Part shown: in pieces, positions 24,883-34,148 of the stretch
How the letters are laid out: each line of letters begins with the position of its first letter
Numbering within the stretch: the first letter of the stretch is position 1
Assembly (NCBI GenBank): GCA_036638975.1
Contig: JAVWJP010000011.1
Span: forward strand, 1 to 63,055
DNA from: JAVWJP01 sp036638975
Lineage (GTDB): Bacteria > Bacillota > Clostridia > Oscillospirales > Ruminococcaceae
Length of the DNA stretch: 63,055 nt
Reading direction: 5' to 3'
The notes under the pieces: model-generated
The model's database searches: none
Told to the model about the DNA's origin: nothing
The model's input: the letters and a program-made list of their open reading frames with translations, nothing else
Translations under genes and position numbers: made by a program

Positions 24883-27006
24883 TTAGAACAAGTGGAAATG
24901 TACGATAAGTGTAGAAAACACTATTGAAACTGTAGAGCAAAGCTTAATAAGAATGTTAAGCGACGGACCTGCGGTATCTTTAAACGGGTCACCGACAGTG
25001 TCGCCTGTAACAGCCGCCTTATGACAAGACGAGCCTTTTCCGCCATGTGCTCCGCTCTCAATATACTTTTTAGCGTTGTCCCACGCACCGCCTGCATTTG
25101 ACATAAACACCGCCATAGCAAAGCCTGTTACTGTTACACCTGCCAACAGCCCCACCACAGCTTCTGCGCCTAAAATAAGCCCTGTGCCTATAGGAACTAT
25201 AACTGCAAGCAGCGATGGCAATACCATTTCGTGCAAAGCACCTTTAGTACAAAGGTCTACGCAAGTGGCGTAGTCCGGGTCTGCCTTTCCCTCCATAATA
25301 CCGACAATATCGCGGAACTGACGGCGAACTTCGACCACTATTGTTTGTGCTGCGCGCTGCACGGCGCTCATTGTAAGGGCAGCGAACAAAAATGTAAGCA
25401 TGGCACCCATAAAGATTCCGACAAGGACAGCCGGATTAGTAATAGAAAGGTCTAAAACATACCCTGCTTCCAGTTTTCCATTGACAACATCTACATACGA
25501 AACCAGCAGTGCAAGTGCTGTTAGCGCCGCCGAGCCTATTGCAAAGCCCTTTCCGGTGGCGGCAGTTGTGTTACCCAAAGAATCGAGCGCATCGGTTCTT
25601 GCGCGAACTTCCTCACCCATACCGCTCATCTCGGCAATTCCTCCGGCATTGTCAGCCACAGGGCCGTACGCATCTGTAGCAAGTGTAATGCCCAAGGTCG
25701 ACAGCATACCAACTGCGGCAATACCTATGCCGTAAAGACCCTTGCTAAAGAGTGCTGCATAATCGGCATTGTTTGTAGAAAGCGAGCCGCCCGCCGCCAA
25801 AAAAGCAACTATTACAGCAATGCCTATAATAATTATCGGCGCAGCGGTAGAGCGCATACCAAGAGAAATACCGCCTATTATTGTAGTAGCACTTCCTGTT
25901 TCGGTGGAGGCTGCAAGCTCTTGCGTTGGTTTATATGTATCAGAGGTGTAATATTCTGTAAAATAGCCTATGGCACAGCCTGCCACAAGCCCCGCCAAAA
26001 TTGCAACAAAAACGCCCATGTTATCTCGTCCTAAGATAAAATAAGTTAGAGGAGCTGCCAAAATTGCTGCCAAAGCGGCTGCGGTATAAGTGCCCTTGCG
26101 CAATGTGGCAAGCAGAGATTTTTGCGTGGCGTTCTCTTTTGTGCGGATAAGAAACGAGCCAAAGATTGAGCAAAAAACGCCTACAACCGCCATTGCAAGC
26201 GGAAGCAGCATTGCGTTCCAGCCCAAATTTGACGCGCCATAGGCTGTAGCTCCCAAAGCAAAGGTAGCTAAAATAGAGCTGACATAGCTTTCGTAAAGGT
26301 CGGCGCCCATACCTGCAACATCTCCAACGTTATCACCAACGTTATCGGCTATAACAGCGGGGTTGCGCGGGTCGTCCTCGGGGATTCCCGCCTCCACCTT
26401 ACCTACAAGGTCAGCGCCGACGTCGGCAGCTTTTGTAAAAATTCCGCCGCCTACGCGGGCAAAAAGCGCCATAGACGAAGCACCCATTCCAAACATAACC
26501 ATAGTTTCGGCTATAACCTTAAAATCGCAATGAAAACCATATTTTAAAATTAAAAACCAAAGCGAAATGTCTAAAAGCCCAAGCCCTACTACAGTAAAGC
26601 CCATAACCGCACCGGAGGAAAAAGCAACGTTTAAGCCCCTGTCTAAGCCTTCGTTGGCGGCATTTGCCGTGCGCGAGTTGGCGGCTGTAGCAATCTTCAT
26701 GCCTACAAGCCCCGCTAAAGCAGAGTAAAACCCACCTGTGATAAATGCAAATGGCACAAACGGAGAAACAAATTTTACAACCGCTAAAATAGCGAGAACC
26801 ACCGTCATTATGACAAAGAACTTAAACACAGCAGTGTATTGACGCTTTAAATATGCGTCTGCACCGGACCTTATGGATGCCGCGATTTTTTTCATTAGAT
26901 CTGTTCCCTCAGAAAATTTAAGCACCTTTCTACTTTGTGATAAAGCAAATAATAATGCCATGGCTGCCCCCAGAAGACCAATCCAGAAAAAATTTTGAAC
27001 GTCCAA
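24883..27006 (-). CDS. hppA: Membrane-bound ion-translocating pyrophosphatase, K+-stimulated type
   Basis: A 707-residue, many-helix membrane pyrophosphatase that couples PPi hydrolysis to Na+ and/or H+ export. The PPi-binding DVGADLVGK and the paired Asp/Asn blocks (ADNVGDNVGDVAGMGADLYES) are intact. The segment LGNTTAATGKGF has Ala where potassium-independent enzymes carry Lys, which marks the K+-stimulated class. The ion cannot be decided here. Start is TTG with GAGGAG 8 bases upstream. Its location among cofactor genes is unexplained. Perhaps it uses PPi from nucleotidyl transfers. Confidence 0.95.
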   Translation of the reverse strand: MDVQNFFWIGLLGAAMALLFALSQSRKVLKFSEGTDLMKKIAASIRSGADAYLKRQYTAVFKFFVIMTVVLAILAVVKFVSPFVPFAFITGGFYSALAGLVGMKIATAANSRTANAANEGLDRGLNVAFSSGAVMGFTVVGLGLLDISLWFLILKYGFHCDFKVIAETMVMFGMGASSMALFARVGGGIFTKAADVGADLVGKVEAGIPEDDPRNPAVIADNVGDNVGDVAGMGADLYESYVSSILATFALGATAYGASNLGWNAMLLPLAMAVVGVFCSIFGSFLIRTKENATQKSLLATLRKGTYTAAALAAILAAPLTYFILGRDNMGVFVAILAGLVAGCAIGYFTEYYTSDTYKPTQELAASTETGSATTIIGGISLGMRSTAAPIIIIGIAVIVAFLAAGGSLSTNNADYAALFSKGLYGIGIAAVGMLSTLGITLATDAYGPVADNAGGIAEMSGMGEEVRARTDALDSLGNTTAATGKGFAIGSAALTALALLVSYVDVVNGKLEAGYVLDLSITNPAVLVGIFMGAMLTFLFAALTMSAVQRAAQTIVVEVRRQFRDIVGIMEGKADPDYATCVDLCTKGALHEMVLPSLLAVIVPIGTGLILGAEAVVGLLAGVTVTGFAMAVFMSNAGGAWDNAKKYIESGAHGGKGSSCHKAAVTGDTVGDPFKDTAGPSLNILIKLCSTVSIVFSTLIVHFHLF

Positions 27007-27062
27007 AACTTCAACTCCTCTTACTTTTTACTTTTCATTTTTGCTTTTTGACAAAATCTATA

Positions 27063-28088
27063 TTAAAAGACGGGCTCTAAAAACGCCGTTATGGTTCCTC
27101 CACAAACCATTCCGGATTTTTGCGCGTCATTATTTGTCATGTTGCATTCGATAATTCTTGGTTTTCTGTCCGCAAGCACCTCTAAGGCAACTTTACACAG
27201 CTCTGCCTCACCTGCACCGCCGCCTACGCTGCCCAGAACCGTACCATCTTGCAAAACCAGCATACGGGCACCCGCACCACGCGGCGCAGAGCCGCTTTTT
27301 TTGACAAGCAACGCCATAACCATTGGCTGTGTCGGGCTTATAAGCGCCTCCAGCATCGCATCGGGCAGGGTTCCCTCCGACAGCTCTTTGTGGCAAACCT
27401 GCACCATTTCCGCCGCTATACACACCGCAATTTCGGCAGGAGTTTCTGCACCTATACGAAGCCCTATAGGCGAATGAACGCGGTTAAGTAGAGCATTTGC
27501 ATAGCCCTCTTTTTCCATTTGGTTCATCACAACAGCCACTTTATGCCGGCTGCCTATCATTCCGCAATATGCAAACGGACGCTTTAATATAAGGCGCAAG
27601 CATTCCAAATCTGCCGAATGTCCTCTGGTGATAATGACATAATAGGTATTGGAGCGTTCCTCAACACAGGCAAGCCCCTCTGCAAATGGTTTACAAATAA
27701 TATGCTGTGCCGTTGGAAAACGTTCTTTATTTGCAAATTCGGGTCTGTCGTCAAGCACCGTTACTTCAAAATTTAAAAGTGAGGCTATGGACGCAAGCGG
27801 TACAGCAACGTGCCCACCGCCGCATATAACCAGCCTTGGGCTATGTGTCAGCTCCTCGGCAAATACCATTCCGCAAGCGAAAGCTTTTTCTGTCGGAAGC
27901 TTCTCTGAGGCAAAGCTATTTATGCACTCCTGCCAAAAGCCCTTCATGCCCTCGTTTTGTACCAGCAACTTGTCTGCGACAAGTGCTTTTTCTCCTGCAT
28001 TTTTGCCCTCTATAATCATATAAATGCGTGTATCTTCGCCATTTTGAAGGGCACGCGCCGCCGCAGAATAAAAAACCTTATTTGTCAT
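27063..28088 (-). CDS. XdhC/CoxI-type accessory protein, C-terminal CoxI domain
   Basis: A 341-residue protein of the xanthine dehydrogenase accessory family. Residues ~80-200 are the XdhC Rossmann domain (LVICGGGHVAVPLASIASLL, VTVLDDRPEFANKERFP, YCGMIGSR). Residues ~255-335 are a CoxI-type domain (SGSAPRGAGARMLVLQDG, GSVGGGAGEAEL, MVCGGTITAF). In usual XdhC the CoxI domain comes first; here it is last, and the N-terminal 60 residues look like a decayed copy. I start at 28088: GGGAGGAAC precedes it and it overlaps the YqeB stop by 4 bases. It would help insert or sulfurate the molybdenum cofactor. Confidence 0.88.
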   Translation of the reverse strand: MTNKVFYSAAARALQNGEDTRIYMIIEGKNAGEKALVADKLLVQNEGMKGFWQECINSFASEKLPTEKAFACGMVFAEELTHSPRLVICGGGHVAVPLASIASLLNFEVTVLDDRPEFANKERFPTAQHIICKPFAEGLACVEERSNTYYVIITRGHSADLECLRLILKRPFAYCGMIGSRHKVAVVMNQMEKEGYANALLNRVHSPIGLRIGAETPAEIAVCIAAEMVQVCHKELSEGTLPDAMLEALISPTQPMVMALLVKKSGSAPRGAGARMLVLQDGTVLGSVGGGAGEAELCKVALEVLADRKPRIIECNMTNNDAQKSGMVCGGTITAFLEPVF

Positions 28089-28882
28089 GTATAGTTCCTC
28101 CCGCTTTGCAAATGAAGCATAGCCTCCAGCACTCCGCCCGCAATTGCGCGCGCTTTGTCCGAAACAGTAAAGCAATATTCTAAAACCCCGCGTGGGTCTA
28201 CATCGCCCGCCTTCATGCCTTCAACAACCGGCGTACCCTCAGGCAGCATACCGCGCACCACTCCGCTAAGCTGTGATATTACAGAAAGCCCCTCTACGCG
28301 AGCAACTTCATCGCCCGCCTGTACCTGCGTACCAATGGCACACAGCGGAAGAAAACGCCCATTACAGGGGGCACGCAAAATGCGCTCGACGGTATAACCG
28401 TTAATATTACCGGGGATTCCCGTGTTTTCGGCGGCTCTGCCCTCGTATATCACCCGCCCCAAATTATGCCCGCGCTTTGTTTCCACAACAGCATGACAAT
28501 CTTCACCCGCTGTAAAGCCCGGCCCCAGTGCCACAACTATAGGGGCATCTTCTTTTTTTGTATTTATGTTTTTCTTTGCTATAATCGCGTCTATCATAAT
28601 ATCGGGGCAAATAAGCTTGCACATTGCAGCCTGCGGGTCAACAGCTACTGCTATTTTACCCAAAGCAAGCGCCGCTTCAATTTCTTCTTTGCCGCTGCAC
28701 AGACAAGCTGTAACGCCCTCTACCTTAGCTTCGCCGTCATATACTGCTCGCGAAAAAGCCACAGTACAGCGCACTGTTGTAGGCTGTGAGGTTTCTGTCA
28801 TTACAACATCGTACCCGCACTGCTTTAACCGCCATGCAACCCCCGATGCAAGATCTCCTGCTCCCTTTATGAGTACCAGCAT
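28085..28882 (-). CDS. yqeB: YqeB / EF2563-family selenium-dependent molybdenum hydroxylase maturation protein
   Basis: A 265-residue protein. Its N-terminus VLIKGAGDLASGVAWRLKQCGYDVVMTE is a Rossmann-like GxGxxxxG start, and the rest (SQPTTVRCTVAFSRAVYDGE, ALGPGFTAGEDCHAVVETKRGHNLG) matches the YqeB maturation family. That family is found only with selenium-dependent molybdenum hydroxylases by comparative genomics; its biochemical role is not settled. It lies between the YqeC and XdhC-type genes, overlapping the latter. Confidence 0.9.
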   Translation of the reverse strand: MLVLIKGAGDLASGVAWRLKQCGYDVVMTETSQPTTVRCTVAFSRAVYDGEAKVEGVTACLCSGKEEIEAALALGKIAVAVDPQAAMCKLICPDIMIDAIIAKKNINTKKEDAPIVVALGPGFTAGEDCHAVVETKRGHNLGRVIYEGRAAENTGIPGNINGYTVERILRAPCNGRFLPLCAIGTQVQAGDEVARVEGLSVISQLSGVVRGMLPEGTPVVEGMKAGDVDPRGVLEYCFTVSDKARAIAGGVLEAMLHLQSGRNYT

Positions 28883-28912
28883 TTATATTCCGCCTTTTCT
28901 AAAAAATTTATA

Positions 28913-29671
28913 TTATGCCAAATCATATTTAAAGCGATTGGAAAAAAAAGATGTAATTGCGACACGCGGCACACCCTTTTTACGCAAAATACCGGATATT
29001 ATTTCTGCCTGCGCCCACAAGCTGTTATTATCCGCTTGGTTAAGCACTGCCGTTAGCTGTGAGCCAAAATATCCATAAGAATAGTAAAGCAGCTTTGCAA
29101 GGTCATTTGCATCAATTATATGGTCTTCTTTTACTTGCAAAAATTGTTCTGCAAGCTCTGCCCTATGACAAGCGCTATGAATAGGCTGGCCCAACGATGA
29201 AAGACCGCATAATGCGACAATTTTTTGTGTTTTTTTAAAAATTACGGGCTCGCGCTCGTTTGGCACTTTAACGGGAAGTCGGTGCGAGCCGTCGGCCTCT
29301 ATAAGTAAAATATCCGCCGCATCGCACAGGTAATTGAGCATATCATCGGAGGGTGCCGAAAGCTTGCCGTTCTCTGCGGAAGTGCCAACAGTTACAAAGC
29401 CTGCACTTTTTAATAGGGTATCTGTTTTTTTAAAATCTCCATCTGTCACAACATCGCGGCACAGGCTGTCATCGGGGTAAAAAATGTGAGTGGTCGTTGT
29501 AACCGCCACACGCCGCCCCAAAGCAGAAAGCTCTTTTGCCAAAGCAAAAATAAGAGTTGTCTTCCCACCCGCGCCCACTACAGAAAGCACTGTTTTTTCA
29601 TTTGAAGCTATACCTAAAAGCTCAGAAATGCCTTGAAAAGGTTCGTTTTGCTGTACCTGCTTTAAGTCCAA
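28913..29671 (-). CDS. yqeC: YqeC selenium-dependent hydroxylase accessory protein
   Basis: A 252-residue P-loop protein (VVGAGGKTTLIFALAKEL, residues ~33-50) followed by RVAVTTTTHIF and LLIEADGSHRLPVKVPNEREPVI, blocks of the YqeC family. It accompanies YqeB in genomes with selenium-dependent molybdenum hydroxylases and is suspected to help add labile selenium to the cofactor. Start appears to be TTG (29671) with AGAAGCGG upstream; no ATG fits. It is divergent from selD, giving a shared 135-base control region. Confidence 0.88.
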   Translation of the reverse strand: MDLKQVQQNEPFQGISELLGIASNEKTVLSVVGAGGKTTLIFALAKELSALGRRVAVTTTTHIFYPDDSLCRDVVTDGDFKKTDTLLKSAGFVTVGTSAENGKLSAPSDDMLNYLCDAADILLIEADGSHRLPVKVPNEREPVIFKKTQKIVALCGLSSLGQPIHSACHRAELAEQFLQVKEDHIIDANDLAKLLYYSYGYFGSQLTAVLNQADNNSLWAQAEIISGILRKKGVPRVAITSFFSNRFKYDLA

Positions 29672-29701
29672 ATGACACCGCTTCTTTCTGTAAACACATT
29701 C

Positions 29702-29730
29702 TTGTTTTTTTATGATGAATAAGGTAATAT
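29702..29730 (+). promoter_or_regulatory. Probable selD promoter
   Basis: TTGTTT (29702-29707), 17 bases, TAATAT (29725-29730), about 75 bases before the selD start. Confidence 0.5.
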
Positions 29731-29806
29731 ATAGCTATGGCTGTTTTGGTTTTAATTTTTTATTAACGCCAAAATTGCCGCGTATACATTGAAAGGAGGA
29801 GTTTTA

Positions 29807-30850
29807 ATGTCAACAGAAAAAGAAATACGGCTGACTCAAATGACAAAAAGCGCGGGTTGAGCGGCAAAGTTAGGACCGGGTGCCCTTGCACAGGTTCTGT
29901 GCGAGTTACCCAAATTCTCCAGCCCAAATTTGCTTGTCGGCTTTGATACAAGCGATGACGCCTGTGTATACAAACTAAATGACGAGCAAGTTCTTGTGCA
30001 AACAATCGACTTCTTCCCGCCGATAGTTGACGACCCTTACATTTATGGGCAAATTGCGGCGGCAAATTCTTTAAGCGATATTTATGCAATGGGTGCTGTG
30101 CCGACACTGGCGATGAATATGCTGTGTGTTCCGTCTTGTCTGCCGCTTAAAACAATACAGAGGATTTTAGAGGGCGGCTGCTCTAAAGTGAAAGAAGCAG
30201 GTGCAATTCTTGCAGGAGGACATACCATTGAGGACAACGAGCCAAAATATGGTATGTGCGTAAGCGGGCTGTGTCACCCCGACAAAATTCTTACAAACAG
30301 CGGTGTAAAAGCGGGCGATGCTCTGCTTTTAACAAAGGCTATAGGCACAGGTATTCTTACGACTGCCGCAAAAGCAGATTTAGCCGAAGAAGATGCCTAT
30401 AATCAGGCAATTGAGAGCATGGTAATGCTTAACAAAAATGCAATTGAGGTTGCTGTAAATTACAATTTACACGCTTGTACCGATGTTACCGGCTTTGGTC
30501 TTTTGGGGCATAGCTACGAAATGGCAGCTGCTTCCGGTGTTACAATAAAGCTTTTTTCAAATGAATTACCCATTTTTAAACAAGTAAAAGAGCTTGCCGA
30601 AATGCAAATTGTACCCGGGGGAAGCCACCGCAATGCAAGCTATTTGCAAGAGCAGATTTTGTTTAGCGCAAATGTTACGCGCAGTATGCAAAACATAATG
30701 TACGACCCGCAAACCTCAGGCGGGCTTTTGCTTTCTGTCCCTCAGGACAGCGCAAAGGGGCTGCTAAAGGCTCTGCTGCCACACTGCCCATGGACACGCA
30801 TTATAGGAAGCGCAGCTGCAAAGGGTTCTCACGAAATAGAAGTTGAATAA
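29807..30850 (+). CDS. selD: Selenophosphate synthetase, itself a selenoprotein
   Basis: A 347-residue enzyme making selenophosphate from selenide and ATP. The true start is ATG 29807 (AAAGGAGG upstream). The frame then meets TGA at 29858-29860 (codon 18) within SAG-U-AAKLGPG, exactly where SelD proteins have their catalytic Cys or Sec. Translation continues in frame to 30850 with SelD motifs (GFDTSDDACVYKL, QTIDFFPPIVDDPYIYGQIAAANSLSD split by the ATP site, AGGHTIED). A gene finder ignoring Sec would begin at 29930 and lose the active site. It supplies SelA and the YqeB/YqeC system. Confidence 0.97.
29858..29860 (+). other. Selenocysteine codon (UGA) of selD
   Basis: In-frame TGA at codon 18, in the position of the catalytic Sec/Cys of selenophosphate synthetases. 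The window also encodes SelA, SelB and tRNA-Sec. Confidence 0.95.
29878..29911 (+). promoter_or_regulatory. Bacterial SECIS hairpin of selD
   Basis: Starting 17 bases after the UGA, GGGT (29878-29881) pairs with ACCC (29908-29911), and GCACAG (29888-29893) with CTGTGC (29897-29902), leaving a GTT apex. Distance and an upper stem with G/U in its apical loop fit a SelB-binding bSECIS. The pairing is seen by eye and the internal-loop details are uncertain. Confidence 0.65.
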
Positions 30851-30865
30851 GCAACAAGCTTAAAA

Positions 30866-30896
30866 AGTCTGCAAGCGTGCCTTGCGGGCTTTTTTT
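30866..30896 (+). terminator. selD terminator
   Basis: AGTCTGCAAG (30866-30875) pairs with CTTGCGGGCT (30881-30890) with two G-U pairs, followed by T6. Confidence 0.8.
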
Positions 30897-30927
30897 GTTA
30901 TGCTTTACAGCAAGTAAGCTTACTGTA

Positions 30928-31022
30928 TGGCGAAGGCATGTGGGAATTGAACCCACCCGGCGGCTGCTCGCCGCTGCAACGGTTTTGAAGACCGCGGGAC
31001 ACACCGGCGTCCATCTGCCCTC
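30928..31022 (-). tRNA. selC: tRNA-Sec (anticodon TCA)
   Basis: A 95-base minus-strand tRNA. It has a long extra arm (GCAGCGGCGAGCAGCCGC region), an anticodon stem with loop containing TCA (GGTCTTCAAAACC), a T arm GTGGG/CCCAC around TTCAATT, an extended acceptor stem and an encoded CCA (30928-30930). The UGA-reading anticodon and long acceptor arm identify selenocysteine tRNA. It lies 27 bases after the selB stop and is probably expressed with the selA-selB transcript. Confidence 0.95.
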
Positions 31023-31049
31023 ATATAAAAAACTGTAAGCATAGATATT

Positions 31050-32759
31050 CTAAGCTTTTACACGAAAATCGCCCTCCATTTTTGTAATTCCCATACTGTC
31101 GAAATACTCTAAAAGCACCTGCGTGGGCTTGCGCGATATTTTTAAAAGGTCGCGGTAATGAGCAAGTGTAATGGCACCATCTTTATGTAATGCCTCCTCA
31201 AGTACAGCTAGTGCACTAAGATATGCAGGCGCTGACAAATAAACTTGCGGCAAAACCTTAACCAAAACCCCGTTATCACATAAATAACCTGCCGCATGGC
31301 AACAGGCGTTTACAGTAAAACCTGTTTTTTGAGAGAGCTGCACGGCTGTCAAGGTTAGGTAGCCCTGTGTGGAAAAAGCTTTTTTTATTGCCGCCGCTGC
31401 CTGCAATTGTTCCTTTGTAGGCTTGAATAAAACAGGGGCAACTATTTTGCTATCGGGCTTTTTTATAAAATCTCTGTTTGCGCTTAAAGCTAAGCTGCCG
31501 CTCTGCAATAGTTTTTCAAGTGTATCGTCAAATGTTTTTTTAGGCAAGCTGCGCAGTAAAAAACGTGATTCTTTAATTTGCGGGTTTTTGTAAAATGCCA
31601 AACGCAGCTTTTGCTCTGGTGTGCCATGCTCTAAAATATTTAAAGCCGCCGCCGTGCGCCTATCACCATGCTTTATGCGCATATCCGAAAGCTCCAGTAC
31701 CACTCCGCCGCCTATTGTTTCAAGCGGAGAATAAAACCGTAATACAAAATAATCTCCCGTGCGCGCCACTATGGGTGCTTCTAACCTAAGCTGTGCATAT
31801 GCGCTTTTGCCTGCCTCAACACACGGCACATCTTTAAACAAAACAGCACGGCACAAAACCGATGTACTGCCTATAAACAAATGAAGTCGGCTGTTATTTT
31901 GAAGCACACGCTTTGTACCCTTCAGTACCGAAATTCTAACATTTAAAAAGCTTACTGTACGCAATGTGCCTTCTGTGCCCAAAACCGTCCCGCGCGAAAG
32001 CTCGTCTTTTTTTACACGAGAAAGGTTAAGGGCGGCGCGAGCACCCGCCTGTGCCTCGCTTCGCTCCGCACCGTAGCACTGTATACCACGTACACGGCTT
32101 GTAAGCCCTGACAAACCAAGCTCTACTGTACTGCCAACCGCAACCCGCCCGTCGGATATAACGCCTGTTACCACAGTTCCGAAGCCATCAAGAGTAAACA
32201 CCCTGTCTATTGGCATATAAAAGCTGCCATCACTTGTTTTTTGCGTTAAACACTGTGCTGTTTCTGCAATCAGCTTGCGCAAGTGCATCAAACCATCACC
32301 TGTTTTTACCGAAACCTCTGCAACTGCCGCATCGGCTAAAAAGCTGTCTGCAAACTGCTGCTTAACCTCTGCACGCCGCTGCAAAATCTCATCTGCGGGT
32401 ACTAAGTCGCATTTTGTCAGCACTATAACACCGCAGGTGATATGCAAAAGCGAAAGAATTTCAAGATGCTCTTTTGTTTGCGGCATGACACCCTCGTTTG
32501 CCGCCACCACCATAAGCACCATGTCAATTTGCCCTGCGCCCGCAAGCATATTGTTAATAAACTTTTCGTGCCCCGGGACATCAATAATACCTGCGCTAAG
32601 TTCCTTTGAAAGTTCTAAGTGCGCAAATCCCAAATCGGTGGTAATACCGCGGCGCTTTTCCTCTGCAAGTCTGTCGGGGTTTGTCCCTGTTAAGGCAAAA
32701 ATAAGGCTTGTTTTGCCGTGGTCTATGTGCCCCGCCGTGCCGATTATAAATTCTTTCAC
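31050..32759 (-). CDS. selB: Selenocysteine-specific elongation factor
   Basis: A 569-residue translation GTPase that brings Sec-tRNA to UGA codons bearing a SECIS hairpin. GTPase motifs: GHIDHGKTSL (G1, residues ~10-19), DVPGHEKF (G3), TKCD (G4). Beta-barrel domains follow, then C-terminal winged-helix repeats (from about residue 380) that bind the SECIS RNA. The start is GTG, overlapping the selA stop by 4 bases, so the two are coupled. Its target in this window is selD. Confidence 0.95.
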   Translation of the reverse strand: MKEFIIGTAGHIDHGKTSLIFALTGTNPDRLAEEKRRGITTDLGFAHLELSKELSAGIIDVPGHEKFINNMLAGAGQIDMVLMVVAANEGVMPQTKEHLEILSLLHITCGVIVLTKCDLVPADEILQRRAEVKQQFADSFLADAAVAEVSVKTGDGLMHLRKLIAETAQCLTQKTSDGSFYMPIDRVFTLDGFGTVVTGVISDGRVAVGSTVELGLSGLTSRVRGIQCYGAERSEAQAGARAALNLSRVKKDELSRGTVLGTEGTLRTVSFLNVRISVLKGTKRVLQNNSRLHLFIGSTSVLCRAVLFKDVPCVEAGKSAYAQLRLEAPIVARTGDYFVLRFYSPLETIGGGVVLELSDMRIKHGDRRTAAALNILEHGTPEQKLRLAFYKNPQIKESRFLLRSLPKKTFDDTLEKLLQSGSLALSANRDFIKKPDSKIVAPVLFKPTKEQLQAAAAIKKAFSTQGYLTLTAVQLSQKTGFTVNACCHAAGYLCDNGVLVKVLPQVYLSAPAYLSALAVLEEALHKDGAITLAHYRDLLKISRKPTQVLLEYFDSMGITKMEGDFRVKA

Positions 32760-34144
32760 AGTATTTTTGTCACCCCCTGCGCCACTTCCTCAAGCTGTCC
32801 CTGCAACAATGTAGAAACATCAATCAACAAAGCATCGTCGGCTACGCGGGCTATAATTGGCGGCGAGCTTAGCCGTAAGCATCGTTCAAGCTCCTTAGCT
32901 GTTTTACGACCGCCGCCAATTGCAACAAGCCATGTAGGCAGCAGCTTTCCGGGCGCAGCTCCTCCGCCCGCTTTACTTTCTCCGGCGCGCAGCGTAATTT
33001 CATATGCAGCTTCGGCTTCATTATCCAAAAGCTTTTTAAGCAGCTTTGCCTTCTCGTAAAGCTCATCTTTACTTTGACAAAGCATTCGCAAAACAGGTAT
33101 CTCTTTTTTTGCCGCAAGCGGTTCGCGGTAAAGGCGCAAGGTCGCTTCCAATGCCGCCAATGTCATTTTATCGGGACGCAATGCTCGAAAAAGCGGGTTT
33201 TTCTTCATTTTGCCAATCATTACAGCATTTCCTAAAATAATCCCCGCCTGTGGGCCTCCCAAAAGCTTGTCACCGCTGAACATAACAATGTCCGCACCCT
33301 GCTGCAATGCAAACGGAACAGTTGGTTCGCCGTCAAGAGGGCTATCGGTGCTTAGTAAAATAGCCCCGCTGCCAATATCATAAACCACAGGTAAGCCCTG
33401 CTTTTTGCCAAGCACCGCAAGCTCTGACAGTGTTACCTCAGAAGTAAAGCCGACAACGCGGTAATTGCTTGTATGCACCTTTAAAAGCAGAGCGGTTTTA
33501 GGGGTGATGGCGTCCTCGTAGTCGCTTAAATGGGTTTTATTTGTTGTGCCTACTTCTGCAAGCTTGGCTCCGCTTTGCCTTATGATATCCGGTATGCGAA
33601 AGCTGTCGCCGATTTCGACAAGCTCCCCGCGAGAAAGCAAAACTTCTTTTTTAACCGCCAATGTAGAAAGCACCAGTAAAACAGCCGCGGCATTATTATT
33701 TACCACCAGTGCAGCAGAAGCACCGCTAAGCTCGCACAAAAGCGGTTCTACGTGCCCTTCTCTGTTTCCGCGGCAACCGTCGGTTAAGTCGTATTCTAAA
33801 GCGGAATAGTTTTCGGCAACATCTTTTACAGCCTGCACAGCGGCGCTGCAAAGCGGTGCTCTACCTAAATTTGTGTGCAAAACAACACCCGTAGCATTAA
33901 TGACACGGCAAAGACTTACACTGTTTAATTTAAGCGCACGGTTTTCTATATTAAGCAAAAGCTGCTCTGTAGACGGAATGTCTGATATAATTTTATCTTT
34001 AAAGGCAGCTCTCAGCTCCGCAAGCTCCTCGTGCAGAGCACGAAGCAGTACCGTATGCGGTACCGAAAGTGCTTCTAAACGTGGACTGCGCAAAAGCTCG
34101 TCAGCCTTTGGGATTTTCCGCAAAAGCGCCATATCCGTTTGCAT
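32756..34144 (-). CDS. selA: L-seryl-tRNA(Sec) selenium transferase
   Basis: A 462-residue PLP enzyme converting Ser-tRNA(Sec) to Sec-tRNA(Sec) with selenophosphate. The PLP lysine is Lys293 in FSGDKLLGGPQAG. NATGVVLHTNLGRAPL and VVNNNAAAVLLVL are standard. It follows the ModE-like regulator by 4 bases and is coupled to selB. This couples selenium insertion to the molybdate operon transcript. Confidence 0.96.
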   Translation of the reverse strand: MQTDMALLRKIPKADELLRSPRLEALSVPHTVLLRALHEELAELRAAFKDKIISDIPSTEQLLLNIENRALKLNSVSLCRVINATGVVLHTNLGRAPLCSAAVQAVKDVAENYSALEYDLTDGCRGNREGHVEPLLCELSGASAALVVNNNAAAVLLVLSTLAVKKEVLLSRGELVEIGDSFRIPDIIRQSGAKLAEVGTTNKTHLSDYEDAITPKTALLLKVHTSNYRVVGFTSEVTLSELAVLGKKQGLPVVYDIGSGAILLSTDSPLDGEPTVPFALQQGADIVMFSGDKLLGGPQAGIILGNAVMIGKMKKNPLFRALRPDKMTLAALEATLRLYREPLAAKKEIPVLRMLCQSKDELYEKAKLLKKLLDNEAEAAYEITLRAGESKAGGGAAPGKLLPTWLVAIGGGRKTAKELERCLRLSSPPIIARVADDALLIDVSTLLQGQLEEVAQGVTKIL

Positions 34145-34148
34145 ACGC

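Noticed and set aside
30907..30926. Palindrome AGTAAGCTTACT downstream of tRNA-Sec as a terminator.
   Set aside because: There is no T run on the minus strand and almost no loop, so it cannot be called with confidence.
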